DNA of 17,888 nt from Chitinophagaceae bacterium. GTDB taxonomy: Bacteria; Bacteroidota; Bacteroidia; Chitinophagales; Chitinophagaceae. Made by a program: the position numbers and the translations under genes. Every line of letters begins with the position of its first letter. Position 1 is the stretch's first letter. The notes under the pieces are model-generated. The model was not told where the DNA came from, made no database searches, and saw nothing but the letters and a program-made list of their open reading frames with translations. The stretch lies in NCBI GenBank assembly GCA_021323155.1, contig JAJTCI010000014.1:1-17888 (forward strand), written 5' to 3'. This document shows positions 6,727 to 13,884 of the stretch, one piece after another.

Positions 6727-6996
6727 TCATTTTGACAGGCGAACGACACCGACGATCGCCACCCAGAACACCAACACAGCAAAGAATGAAATGGTAAGTA
6801 TGTTGTGGACCATGCGGAACAAGCGGCGGCGGGGAAATGCGGCAACACCCAGTTCGGCGTAAACAGTGAAAAAATTATCTACCACGTACCAGAAGTCAAG
6901 CCCTTTGTACAGCAATATGATGATAATCTTCACCGTCGCCAGCGTCAATAGCAGGAAAATGCCATTGTGGTAAAAATAAAAGATCACATCGTCCAT
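6727..6996 (-). CDS. small hypothetical membrane protein, 89 residues
   Basis: I do not recognise a named family. The product begins MDDVIFYFYHNGIFLLLTL and has two predicted membrane helices: about residues 13-30 (IFLLLTLATVKIIIILLY) and 65-85 (ILTISFFAVLVFWVAIVGVV). They are separated by a soluble stretch containing DNFFTVYAELG and the basic cluster PRRRLFRMVHN. The basic cluster just before helix 2 suggests that this loop is cytoplasmic. The open frame extends upstream to 7221, but the longer form would overlap the start of the divergent Rieske gene by over 100 bp. A well-spaced promoter candidate lies at 7024-7053, so ATG 6996 is preferred. The gene is divergent from the Rieske protein gene. 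Confidence 0.65.
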   Translation of the reverse strand: MDDVIFYFYHNGIFLLLTLATVKIIIILLYKGLDFWYVVDNFFTVYAELGVAAFPRRRLFRMVHNILTISFFAVLVFWVAIVGVVRLSK

Positions 6997-7023
6997 AGGG
7001 TTAGCAGGGGGTGAATTCCAGCA

Positions 7024-7053
7024 CAAATTAATAACTAAGGCTGGCTTTTGCAA
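7024..7053 (-). promoter_or_regulatory. candidate Bacteroidota promoter for the small membrane protein
   Basis: Read on the minus strand there is TTG (7053-7051), 19 bases, then TTAATTTG (7031-7024). The spacing fits the phylum's -33/-7 arrangement, with one mismatch in the -7 box. It lies 27 bases before ATG 6996. Confidence 0.4.
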
Positions 7054-7105
7054 TAAGGAGTTGATATCCGGGTAAAGTTTTTGCAATAACAGTCTAAAAA
7101 TCAGA

Positions 7106-7891
7106 ATGAAGAGCAGGGCCAGTATCAAGAGCCATCCCCTCCACCCGATGCTGATCGCTTTCCCGGTGGCCTTTCTTTCCGGCACGTTCATTTTCGACGC
7201 GCTGGCTGTGTTACTCGACAACGAGCAACTGTGGCAAACAGCTTATTACCTTGGTATTGCCGGTGTGGGAAGCGCATTGATCGCCGCGGTTCCGGGCGTG
7301 ATCGATTTCATATTTACCGTGCCGCCGAAGAGCAGCGCGAAGAAACGGGGCGCGCTTCACGGGATCGTTAATCTCACCCACGTTACGCTGTTCTTTGTTG
7401 CCTGGCGCATGCGGCAGGACCCCGAGGCGTCACGTTCATGGATACTGGCGATCGAAGGGGTGGCTGTGCTGCTGTTGGCCTTCGCCGGTTGGCTGGGTGG
7501 AACATTGGTGTACCGCAACCAGATCGGTGTGGATCCCCGTTACGCGAACGCGGGTAAATGGAATGAAGCATATCTGCAAGAGGCCACCGGCGCTATCGAA
7601 GTAGCAAAGAGCAGCGAACTGAAAGTGAACCAGATGAAGCTCGTGCACATCGGTTCCAAAAGGATCGTGATCGGCAGGACGGAGGAAGGGTTTGTGGGCT
7701 TTGACGACCACTGTACGCATCGTGGCGGTTCACTGGCTGGCGGCATGATGATCTGTGGTACGGTACAATGCCCATGGCACGGCTCGCAGTTCGATGTGCG
7801 TACCGGCGAGGTGAAGTGCGGTCCCGCGAGAAAGAAGATCCAGCATTATACGGTAACGGAGAAAGCGGGAAAGGTCTACCTGGAGCTATAG
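7106..7891 (+). CDS. DUF2231 membrane domain fused to a Rieske [2Fe-2S] domain
   Basis: This 261-residue protein has two parts. The N-terminal half is a DUF2231 membrane domain opening with SHPLHPMLIAFPVAFLSG, with about four hydrophobic helices (roughly 15-37, 46-70, 88-100 and 112-135). The C-terminal half (about 165-261) is a Rieske ferredoxin domain with cluster ligands Cys203 and His205 (CTHRGG) and Cys222 and His225 (CPWHGSQFD), followed by the usual FDVRTGEVKCGPA proline loop. It should be a membrane-anchored one-electron carrier. The electron partner is unknown and no oxygenase or cytochrome gene is adjacent. ATG 7106 places the HPLHP motif at residues 10-14, as expected for DUF2231. 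The stop codon is one base away from the stop of the convergent HD gene. Confidence 0.92.
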   Translation: MKSRASIKSHPLHPMLIAFPVAFLSGTFIFDALAVLLDNEQLWQTAYYLGIAGVGSALIAAVPGVIDFIFTVPPKSSAKKRGALHGIVNLTHVTLFFVAWRMRQDPEASRSWILAIEGVAVLLLAFAGWLGGTLVYRNQIGVDPRYANAGKWNEAYLQEATGAIEVAKSSELKVNQMKLVHIGSKRIVIGRTEEGFVGFDDHCTHRGGSLAGGMMICGTVQCPWHGSQFDVRTGEVKCGPARKKIQHYTVTEKAGKVYLEL

Positions 7892-7892
7892 G

Positions 7893-8459
7893 TTAGCTGC
7901 GCTGGAACACGCGCAGTTCTTCGATGCCTGTCTTCACCACTTTCAGCGCCTTCTGGTAGAGAATGGTGTTGCCTTTATTGATCGCCTGCAACAGGTCCCA
8001 GCATTCGGAAAGGAAGCGTCCAGCGAACTCGGGATCGTTGTGGCTGATCTCGATGCAATTGTCGATGACGTCGGCGTACTTGATCGTCTGCGCGTCTGCG
8101 GAAACAGCAGACAACCTTTTTATCTCGGCACGTTTTCTTTTCCTGCGGTTCCAGTTGGGGTAATTCGATTTAATGTATACGTCGGTTAGTTGCTCAACAA
8201 GTGTTACGGTGCGGTGCGCGCTGGCGGGCGGCATGATGGTGAGCAGGAAGTCGTGCATTTCATTGCGGGTAATGGGCGTGTCTTCGATCACGTCGTGGAG
8301 GAGCGCCGCGGAGAGCAGGCAGACATCGTTTGAATAAACGCGGCAGGTATTCATCACCCGGATGGGGTGGACAACGAAAGGATCGGGTGCGTATTTGCGC
8401 ACCTGGCCCTCGTGGGCGATGGTAGCATACTGCCGGACCTGGTCAAGGATGTGTTCCAC
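7893..8459 (-). CDS. HD-domain phosphohydrolase resembling the SpoT/MESH1 small alarmone hydrolases
   Basis: This 188-residue soluble protein has the HD fold of the RelA/SpoT hydrolase branch. Visible motifs are AHEGQVRKYAPDPFVVHPIRV (metal His31), ALLHDVIEDTP (His55-Asp56 and Glu59-Asp60) and IKYADVIDN (Asp130). No synthetase (RSD), TGS or ACT domain is present. By family resemblance it could hydrolyse (p)ppGpp or a related nucleotide, but many such stand-alone HD proteins are untested. The start is GTG 8459: it immediately precedes EHILDQVRQYATIAHEG, and no ATG exists between it and the in-frame TAG at 8493-8495. The C-terminal third is helical and has no recognisable domain. It is convergent with the Rieske gene, with one base between the stop codons. 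Confidence 0.82.
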   Translation of the reverse strand: MEHILDQVRQYATIAHEGQVRKYAPDPFVVHPIRVMNTCRVYSNDVCLLSAALLHDVIEDTPITRNEMHDFLLTIMPPASAHRTVTLVEQLTDVYIKSNYPNWNRRKRKRAEIKRLSAVSADAQTIKYADVIDNCIEISHNDPEFAGRFLSECWDLLQAINKGNTILYQKALKVVKTGIEELRVFQRS

Positions 8460-8499
8460 GGCGGGGAAGGGTGCAAAAAGGATACCTAAAGGCTAGGGC

Positions 8500-8534
8500 A
8501 ATGAGAAATATGGAATAAGAAATAAGAAATCAGG
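8500..8534 (+). repeat. heptamer tandem array, AATAAGR family
   Basis: Five consecutive 7-bp units are in exact register: AATGAGA, AATATGG, AATAAGA, AATAAGA, AATCAGG. The array lies upstream of the HD gene (start at 8459, minus strand), in the 181-bp gap before the type IX cargo gene's terminator. Confidence 0.75.
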
Positions 8535-8582
8535 AGGTTAAATACGTGAAGGTTTCAGGGTACTCCCAGGTTGAAAGCCACT

Positions 8583-8614
8583 AAAAAAGAATCCCGCCAT
8601 GAAGATGGCGGGAT
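8583..8614 (-). terminator. intrinsic terminator of the type IX cargo gene
   Basis: A perfect 10-bp stem (ATCCCGCCAT / ATGGCGGGAT, 8591-8614) with a 4-base loop is followed on the minus strand by TCTTTTTT. It lies 27 bases after the stop codon of the gene ending at 8641. The U-run is on the minus-strand side only, which fixes the direction. Confidence 0.88.
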
Positions 8615-8640
8615 CCAATTATTCTTATTCAGAATGATAC

Positions 8641-9840
8641 TTACTGAACCACAATTTTATCCTGGAAGACGGACTTGCCGTCTGCGCTTAATACTCTTAC
8701 GAGGTAGATACCGCCCGCTGTTGCCTGCGGAATGGTGATCTTCTGGTTCTGAACACCTTTGATATCGGCCACCTGCGTCACCACTTTGCGGCCACTGGCG
8801 TCGGTGAGTTCGATGGTGTATTTCCCGGGAGTGATCTTCTCAAAGGACACGTTGAAGAAACTGCTGGCTACCGGGTTGGGGAAGATACTGATCACATCAT
8901 TTCCTTTGATCTCGGTTGTTGGCGGCGTTTGGCCAAGTGAATTCCGGTAGGCGATATTGGAGCTGGCGAGGTCTGACGCGTTCCATACCTCTTCTACTTT
9001 CTTATCCATCGGCAGGGCTTTCAGCGTGCCCAGGTTGATACGATAGTAGTTGTCTGTGAGCGTGGCGCTGCTCAATAACACGTCGCCGTTGGCGTCCACC
9101 GCTGTTCCGTTGATTGTGAAGTTGGCGGGCAGTCCGGTGATGGTACCGATATGGTCCGCTACCCTGCTCGCGATGTTTACTTTAAATACGTGCCCGCGCA
9201 TGGTGAACACATATAGGTTGCCATATGAATCAGCGATCATATCACCACCCCAGCTTGTACACTGGTTGTGGATGGAAACGTTGCCGTTCTTACTATCGTC
9301 TATAAGGGCGCCCAGTTTGGTGATCACCGGCTTCCCTTCGGTAGAGAAACGTACGAGGTTGTTGCCATCGTTTGTGAGCGCGTAACCGTTACCATCGGCG
9401 CCTATCACCATACGGGTGATGACGTTGGCCTCTTCGGTCTTGACGCCGGTGTTGAATTCCTGGTCGGTATTTACCACCACGGAAACCTGGTTGTTTTTCA
9501 GGTCGAAGTAGCGGAGTTCATGGCCCCGCATATTGGTGAAATAAAGCCTGTTGTTCTTTTCGTCGAATGCCGCGGCAGCCACTCCTGAGAAGGTGGGCGC
9601 TACGGTCCAGTCATACCTTGCGAGGGGCTGGCCGTCGAGGTTCTTTACGCTGACATTATTGGTTGCATTTGGATCGAAAACGGTCCTGATCACCTCTCCC
9701 GTGCCCAGGTCGATCTCCTTCACTGTAACCCAGTTGTAACTGCCCTTCACATCACTGGTAATGGCATAGGCCTTTTTGCTTTGTGCGTTGGCGTTCAAGA
9801 GGGAAAAAGAGATGGCCGTGAGTAAGAATACCTTCTTCAT
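8641..9840 (-). CDS. secreted beta-propeller-like protein with type IX (Por) C-terminal sorting domain
   Basis: This 399-residue protein starts with a signal peptide (MKKVFLLTAISFSLLNANAQ). Its middle part (about 20-310) has repeated strand-rich segments such as NNRLYFTNMRGHELRYF, NGYALTNDGNNLVRFS and YGNLYVFTMRGHVFKV, suggestive of a beta-propeller, though I cannot name its ligand. The last ~80 residues form a type A sorting domain beginning SIFPNPVASSFFNVSF and ending GGIYLVRVLSADGKSVFQDKIVVQ. This directs export through the type IX system and usually attachment to the cell surface. The frame is open 12 codons further upstream, but ATG 9840 puts the signal peptide at the N-terminus. It appears monocistronic: a terminator follows directly and murQ upstream is 66 bp away. 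Surface binding or an enzymatic role are both possible. Confidence 0.88.
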   Translation of the reverse strand: MKKVFLLTAISFSLLNANAQSKKAYAITSDVKGSYNWVTVKEIDLGTGEVIRTVFDPNATNNVSVKNLDGQPLARYDWTVAPTFSGVAAAAFDEKNNRLYFTNMRGHELRYFDLKNNQVSVVVNTDQEFNTGVKTEEANVITRMVIGADGNGYALTNDGNNLVRFSTEGKPVITKLGALIDDSKNGNVSIHNQCTSWGGDMIADSYGNLYVFTMRGHVFKVNIASRVADHIGTITGLPANFTINGTAVDANGDVLLSSATLTDNYYRINLGTLKALPMDKKVEEVWNASDLASSNIAYRNSLGQTPPTTEIKGNDVISIFPNPVASSFFNVSFEKITPGKYTIELTDASGRKVVTQVADIKGVQNQKITIPQATAGGIYLVRVLSADGKSVFQDKIVVQ

Positions 9841-9906
9841 AAGCGGATGATTTTTAAAGTAGATGTAAATTATCAAAAATTACACACACCCTGTTAAATT
9901 AATTTT

Positions 9907-10728
9907 TCAGCTCCTGACCACCGATTCGATGGCTTTTTTTACACTGCCGCTCTTGAGGAGGAGTTGCTTGGCTTCGTCGTAGTTGTCCACGTCCAGTTTT
10001 TCCATCAGCATCTTCACGCCACGGTCAACCAGCTTCTCGTTGGTGAGCTGCATATTGACCATCTTATTGTCCTCTACCCTGCCCAGCTGGATCATAACGG
10101 CGGTGGAGATCATATTCAGGACGAGCTTCTGGGCGGTGCCGCTCTTCATGCGGGTGCTACCCGTGACGAATTCCGGCCCGACGACCACTTCTATTGGCAG
10201 GTCTGCCGCGGCGGAGACCGGTGAGTTGGGGTTGCAGCTGATGCTGCCCGTGATGATGCCATGTTCCCGGCATTTATCGAGGGCGCCGATAACGTAGGGC
10301 GTGGTGCCACTGGCGGCGATGCCCACGACCACGTCTTTATCGCTTACGAAATGTTTTTGGAGGTCGAGCCAGCCCTGTTCGAGGTCATCTTCGGCGAATT
10401 CCACCGCTTCCAGGATGGCTTTTTCGCCCCCGGCGATGATACCGATCACCAGGCCGTGCGGAACGCCATAGGTAGGCGGGCACTCGCTGGCGTCAACGAT
10501 GCCCAGGCGGCCACTGGTGCCGGCACCGATATAAAAAAGCCGGCCACCGGCCAGCATTTTGTCCGCAATAGCGGATACCAACTTCTCTACCTGTGGAATG
10601 GCTTTGGCAACAGCGGCGGGTACGGTCTGATCTTCTTTGTTTATTTTGGTGAGCAGGTCCAGCACAGGCATCTTTTCCAGGTGCCTGTAGCCAGATGGCT
10701 GTTCCGTTACCTTAACAAATTCATCCAT
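9907..10728 (-). CDS. murQ: N-acetylmuramic acid 6-phosphate etherase
   Basis: This 273-residue cytoplasmic lyase cleaves the lactyl ether of MurNAc-6-phosphate to GlcNAc-6-phosphate and D-lactate in peptidoglycan recycling. It is a SIS-domain protein with FYIGAGTSGRLGIVDASECPPTYG. The expected catalytic glutamates are Glu82 in ASECPP and Glu113 in FAEDD, matching the spacing of Glu83/Glu114 in the E. coli enzyme. GIAASGTTPYV and VVGPEFVTGSTRMKSGTAQK complete the sugar-phosphate site. The frame is open to 10794, but ATG 10728 (MDEFVKVTEQPSGYRHLEKM) matches the family N-terminus. It follows the amino-sugar kinase gene on the same strand after 105 bp, and the two enzymes would act in sequence. 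The family's usual C-terminal helical part is present. No MurNAc phosphotransferase permease is adjacent, so the substrate is presumably phosphorylated inside the cell. Confidence 0.96.
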   Translation of the reverse strand: MDEFVKVTEQPSGYRHLEKMPVLDLLTKINKEDQTVPAAVAKAIPQVEKLVSAIADKMLAGGRLFYIGAGTSGRLGIVDASECPPTYGVPHGLVIGIIAGGEKAILEAVEFAEDDLEQGWLDLQKHFVSDKDVVVGIAASGTTPYVIGALDKCREHGIITGSISCNPNSPVSAAADLPIEVVVGPEFVTGSTRMKSGTAQKLVLNMISTAVMIQLGRVEDNKMVNMQLTNEKLVDRGVKMLMEKLDVDNYDEAKQLLLKSGSVKKAIESVVRS

Positions 10729-10833
10729 GTCATCTTTTTTATGGGGGCCACGGGTTATTCCTGTCTTTCGTCCATGCTCCCTGCAATGCGACAAATGTAA
10801 AAATTCACGGCCGATATTTCAGAAATTGTCTGG

Positions 10834-11676
10834 TTATTCGTGCTGGTGGTAAGTGATCAATCCCTCCATCGGGTTTTTCAGGACGGTGCCCATCTCCAGT
10901 TCGTAGCTTCCCAGGAGCTCTTTGAGCACGTCCCGGAATCCAAATGCAATGCTGCCGGCGAAACTGATGGGCAGGGTCCAGGATTCCCGGTATTTATAGA
11001 GATGGTTGATGATAAAATCGTTCAGGCCGTCCTCGATGATGTTCTCGATCATGTAGTGGCCACGGTTCTCTGCAAGGAAGATAGCGAATGAAGCCAGGTA
11101 GCGGTTGGCAAGCGGTTTTTTGTAGACGTTCTCCAGTATCTCCATTGGGGTAGTGACGAATCTGGCATCGAAGCGTGCACGCAGGTCTTCGTCGTAGGTA
11201 TTATAGAGGTAATACTGGATCACTTTCTTGCCCAAGTAGGCGCCGCTGCCCTCATCCCCCAACACATAACCCAGTCCCGGGCTGTTCTTGACGATCTTTT
11301 TGCCGTCGAAATAACAACTGTTGGAACCGGTGCCGAGTATGCAGGCGATGCCTTTGTTGTTACCGCAGAGCGCCCTCGCGGCAGCCATCAGGTCGTGTGT
11401 TGCTTCTATGGCCGCACCCGGAAAGAGTTTCTTTAGCGCGCCGCGAAGCATCTTCACATTATTGGGGTTGCTGAGACCGGTGCCATAGTAATATACGGCA
11501 TCGACTTGTACGTCTTTTAGTTTTGGCAACAACTCCTTCCGCAACAGCGTGATGATTTGTTCCGCGTCGAGGAAATAAGGACTGATGCCCTGCGTGATGA
11601 TCTTCTTTTTCTTTTTACCGTCGAGAAGACACCATTCGCATTTGGTGGCACCGCTGTCTGCAATGAGTTTGACCAT
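10834..11676 (-). CDS. BadF/BadG/BcrA-type amino-sugar kinase (GlcNAc/MurNAc kinase-like)
   Basis: This 280-residue ASKHA-fold kinase has the phosphate-1 motif ADSGATKCEW (residues 6-15), HDLMAAARAL with the likely catalytic Asp96, phosphate-2 motif LGTGSNS (114-120), LGDEGSGAYLG (139-149) and a late ISFAGSIAFGF adenosine-type motif. This is the BadF family that includes eukaryotic GlcNAc kinase and the bacterial MurNAc/GlcNAc kinase MurK. Because murQ follows on the same strand, phosphorylation of MurNAc to MurNAc-6-phosphate is the likely reaction, but GlcNAc or glucosamine cannot be excluded. The frame is open to 11697; ATG 11676 (MVKLIADSG) fits the family, and the extra seven residues of the longer form come from repeat DNA. 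The promoter must lie within or above the heptamer array at 11683-11717. It is divergent from the processing protease. Confidence 0.88.
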   Translation of the reverse strand: MVKLIADSGATKCEWCLLDGKKKKKIITQGISPYFLDAEQIITLLRKELLPKLKDVQVDAVYYYGTGLSNPNNVKMLRGALKKLFPGAAIEATHDLMAAARALCGNNKGIACILGTGSNSCYFDGKKIVKNSPGLGYVLGDEGSGAYLGKKVIQYYLYNTYDEDLRARFDARFVTTPMEILENVYKKPLANRYLASFAIFLAENRGHYMIENIIEDGLNDFIINHLYKYRESWTLPISFAGSIAFGFRDVLKELLGSYELEMGTVLKNPMEGLITYHQHE

Positions 11677-11682
11677 TATGGG

Positions 11683-11717
11683 AGTTTCAAGTTGCAAGTT
11701 ACAAGATGCAAGTTACA
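11683..11717 (+). repeat. heptamer tandem array, RGTTRCA family
   Basis: Five in-register 7-bp units (AGTTTCA, AGTTGCA, AGTTACA, AGATGCA, AGTTACA) begin 7 bases upstream of the amino-sugar kinase start. A further partial copy (GGATGCA AGTACA) lies at 11745-11757. The array occupies the divergent kinase/protease region, where promoters are expected. Confidence 0.85.
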
Positions 11718-11807
11718 CGCGCCCCACTGCGTGGTTCGGGCATGGGATGCAAGTACAAGTGAACTTCCTGTTATCTTCGTGCTTCAAGATACAAAGAAGC
11801 GATATTT

Positions 11808-13391
11808 ATGGGAAGTAAAAAACTGCAGGTCTGGTTGCCGGTTCTGTTTGCTCTGGTGATGATCGTAGGAATGGGTATTGGTTTTAAACTAAGGGAGAAG
11901 ACTGCCGACGTGGGCAGCTTTTTCAAGTTGAAAAAAAAGAACTCCATACAGGAGATACTTGACCTGGTACAATCAAAATATGTTGACAAAATCGGGACGG
12001 ATAGTTTGACCGAGATGGCGATAGAAGAACTGTTATCACACCTGGATCCGCACTCCGTTTATATACCTGCTGAAAAACTGAAGTTCGAGAATGAGGACCT
12101 GCAGGGGAACTTCCAGGGCGTGGGTGTAGAGTTCCAGTTGTTCAATGACACCGTTCACGTGGTGAGCGTGATAAAGGACGGCCCTTCAGACAAGGCGGGG
12201 ATCAAAGTGGGTGACATGATCGTAAAGGTGGACGACACGCTGAACCTGGTGAAGCGGACAACGGATGAGATCAGGAAAGCGCTACGGGGACCGGAAGACA
12301 GTAAAGTAAAGGTGACGATCCTCCGGAATTACCAGCCACAGCAGATCACCATTCAGCGCGGCGTGATACCCTTGCCAGCAGTGGACGCGGCCTACCTGGT
12401 GGCACCCAAGACCGGGTTCATCCATATCAATAAGTTTTCGGAGACCACTTACGAGGAGTTCATGTTCGCTTTGGAGACGCTGCAGAAGCAGGGGATCGAC
12501 AAGCTGATCGTGGACCTGCGTGGGAACGGTGGGGGCCTGCTGAATGAGGCGGTGCAGATGGCAGATGAGTTCCTTGACAGCGACAAGCTGATCGTATATA
12601 CGGATGGCAGCCATGTACGCAAAGCGGAATACAGGGCGCGTCGCGAAGGGCTGTTCGAGAAGGGCAAGCTGGTGTTATTGGTGGACGAGACTTCGGCCTC
12701 GGCCAGCGAGGTACTGGCGGGCGCACTGCAGGACTGGGACCGTGCTACGATCATTGGCCGGCGGACGTTTGGCAAGGGACTGGTCCAAGAACAACACCAG
12801 CTGAGCGATGGCGGGGCCGTGCGGTTAACGGTGGCGAGGTATTACACACCATTGTCACGCAATATCCAAAAGCCCTACGCCGAAGGCAGGGAGAAATACG
12901 AGGAGGAGTTCCTGAACCGCTTCAATAACGGGGAGTTGATCCATGGCGATACCTCTCTTCCCACCGGAAAGCAATACCGCACCCCCGGGGGGCGCGTGGT
13001 CTATGGCGGCGGGGGTATCACCCCGGACATTTTCGTGGGCGCCGACACCAGCCGACTGGACAAAAACGTGTCATCTTTATATTCCAGGGGCATCCTTCAA
13101 AATTTTATCTATCGATTCTACGTTAATAACCGGGCGACGTTCGACCGGTATAAGGATCCGGCCAGTTTTACCAACCAATATGACTTCGGCAAGGCAGAAT
13201 GGGAGCAGCTCAGCGCCTTCGCGGCCCGGGACAGCGTGTCACTGGCGAGCGTACCGGAAAAAGACCGGGTGGAGTTGCTGAAGAGGATGGAATTGCTGAT
13301 GGCAAGGCAGATCTGGCGGTACGAAGGGTACTACGAGGTAAACAACCTGACGGATAAAGCGGTGAAAAAAGCTTTGGAAGTCTTGAAATAA
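11808..13391 (+). CDS. S41-family C-terminal processing protease (CtpA/Prc-like), membrane-anchored
   Basis: This 527-residue serine protease has an N-terminal membrane anchor (about residues 8-26, VWLPVLFALVMIVGMGIGF), a leading helical segment, a PDZ domain (about 95-185, with VSVIKDGPSDKAGIKVGDMI) and the S41 catalytic core. The catalytic dyad is Ser298 in SASASEVLAGAL and Lys323 in RRTFGKGLVQ, 25 residues apart as in E. coli Prc. VDLRGNGGGLLNEAV (235-249) supplies the oxyanion-side loop. The ~130-residue C-terminal extension after GGITPD is common in Bacteroidota members. It degrades or trims periplasmic proteins from their C-termini, and relatives process cell-wall hydrolases. ATG 11808 precedes the anchor directly. 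TATCTTCG at 11772-11779, one mismatch from the -7 consensus, is a possible promoter. The GYF_2 gene follows after 87 bp. Confidence 0.94.
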   Translation: MGSKKLQVWLPVLFALVMIVGMGIGFKLREKTADVGSFFKLKKKNSIQEILDLVQSKYVDKIGTDSLTEMAIEELLSHLDPHSVYIPAEKLKFENEDLQGNFQGVGVEFQLFNDTVHVVSVIKDGPSDKAGIKVGDMIVKVDDTLNLVKRTTDEIRKALRGPEDSKVKVTILRNYQPQQITIQRGVIPLPAVDAAYLVAPKTGFIHINKFSETTYEEFMFALETLQKQGIDKLIVDLRGNGGGLLNEAVQMADEFLDSDKLIVYTDGSHVRKAEYRARREGLFEKGKLVLLVDETSASASEVLAGALQDWDRATIIGRRTFGKGLVQEQHQLSDGGAVRLTVARYYTPLSRNIQKPYAEGREKYEEEFLNRFNNGELIHGDTSLPTGKQYRTPGGRVVYGGGGITPDIFVGADTSRLDKNVSSLYSRGILQNFIYRFYVNNRATFDRYKDPASFTNQYDFGKAEWEQLSAFAARDSVSLASVPEKDRVELLKRMELLMARQIWRYEGYYEVNNLTDKAVKKALEVLK

Positions 13392-13478
13392 GTATTACAT
13401 TAGTGACCCTTTCGGCTGAAATTGAGCCGTTTGGACCGGTTTCCGTCAACGAAAACACCTAACAAAACCTGCTTATCG

Positions 13479-13688
13479 ATGGAAAAGATCTACATCCAGA
13501 AAGACAGGGTCATCACCGGCCCTTACGCAATTAACCAGCTGCACCTACAGCGGCTTCGTTCTTCAGACAAGGTATGGTATGAAGGATTGTCAGAATGGAA
13601 GACGGCACAGCAGGTTGATTTTTTAAAGCGGTATATTTCATCTGCGCAGCGGAATAGTTTTCTGTCGAGGTTTCTTGGAGCGAGATAG
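13479..13688 (+). CDS. GYF_2 (DUF4339) domain mini-protein, 69 residues
   Basis: This small soluble protein is essentially one GYF_2 domain: IYIQKDRVITGPY (residues 4-16) supplies the G-P-[YF] motif at 14-16, and VWYEGLSEWKTA (32-43) the conserved WYxG...W. GYF_2 domains are found in many Bacteroidota proteins, often ahead of membrane segments, and are thought to mediate peptide or protein contacts. Here the domain stands alone, with a short basic tail (RYISSAQRNSFLSRFLGAR) and no membrane helix. The frame is open from 13422, but ATG 13479 gives the compact domain without an unrelated N-terminal extension. It follows the processing protease by 87 bp on the same strand and may be cotranscribed with it; no partner can be named. 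A heptamer array starts 5 bases after its stop. Confidence 0.8.
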   Translation: MEKIYIQKDRVITGPYAINQLHLQRLRSSDKVWYEGLSEWKTAQQVDFLKRYISSAQRNSFLSRFLGAR

Positions 13689-13692
13689 ACGA

Positions 13693-13734
13693 GCTTGCAA
13701 GTTGCAGGTTCAAGGTTGCAAGTTCCAGGTTGCA
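13693..13734 (+). repeat. heptamer tandem array, RGTTRCA family
   Basis: Six in-register 7-bp units (GCTTGCA, AGTTGCA, GGTTCAA, GGTTGCA, AGTTCCA, GGTTGCA) start 5 bases after the GYF_2 stop codon. A single related word (TTGCAGG) recurs at 13757-13763. Confidence 0.85.
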
Positions 13735-13783
13735 GCGTAGGTTATAGATTTTCTCTTGCAGGTTCTTCCTCCCATTTGTTCTT

Positions 13784-13811
13784 CCTTATTTTTTATTTCT
13801 TATTTCTTATT
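13784..13811 (-). repeat. heptamer tandem array, AATAAGR family in reverse orientation
   Basis: On the plus strand four in-register units read CCTTATT, TTTTATT, TCTTATT, TCTTATT. Their complement is the AATAAGR unit seen at 8500-8534 and 16313-16354. It shares the 196-bp GYF_2/CBS gap with an RGTTRCA array. Confidence 0.8.
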
Positions 13812-13854
13812 CTTAAAGGGTCAACTCCGGATTCCCCGCATTCTGGCCAAACCT

Positions 13855-13862
13855 TACCTTTG
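13855..13862 (+). promoter_or_regulatory. candidate -7 element (TAnnTTTG) for cystathionine beta-synthase
   Basis: The sequence TACCTTTG exactly matches the Bacteroidota -7 consensus and ends 22 bases before ATG 13885. No clear -33 TTTG is visible. It lies inside the longer open frame starting at 13756, which argues for the shorter start. Confidence 0.5.
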
Positions 13863-13884
13863 CCGCAAACAACTGTTAGTTTTT

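Noticed and set aside
6997..7221. Longer form (164 residues) of the small membrane protein with an additional helix
   Set aside because: It would overlap the start of the divergent Rieske gene by 116 bp and run through a well-spaced promoter candidate; the 89-residue form from ATG 6996 is simpler, though the longer one cannot be fully excluded.
13413..13429. CGGCT / AGCCG hairpin after the processing protease as a terminator
   Set aside because: The stem has only 5 bp and no U-run follows on the plus strand.
13756..13884. 43-residue N-terminal extension of cystathionine beta-synthase resembling a membrane segment
   Set aside because: The hydrophobic stretch is encoded by the AATAAGR-type repeat read in reverse, and the TACCTTTG promoter candidate lies downstream of that start.
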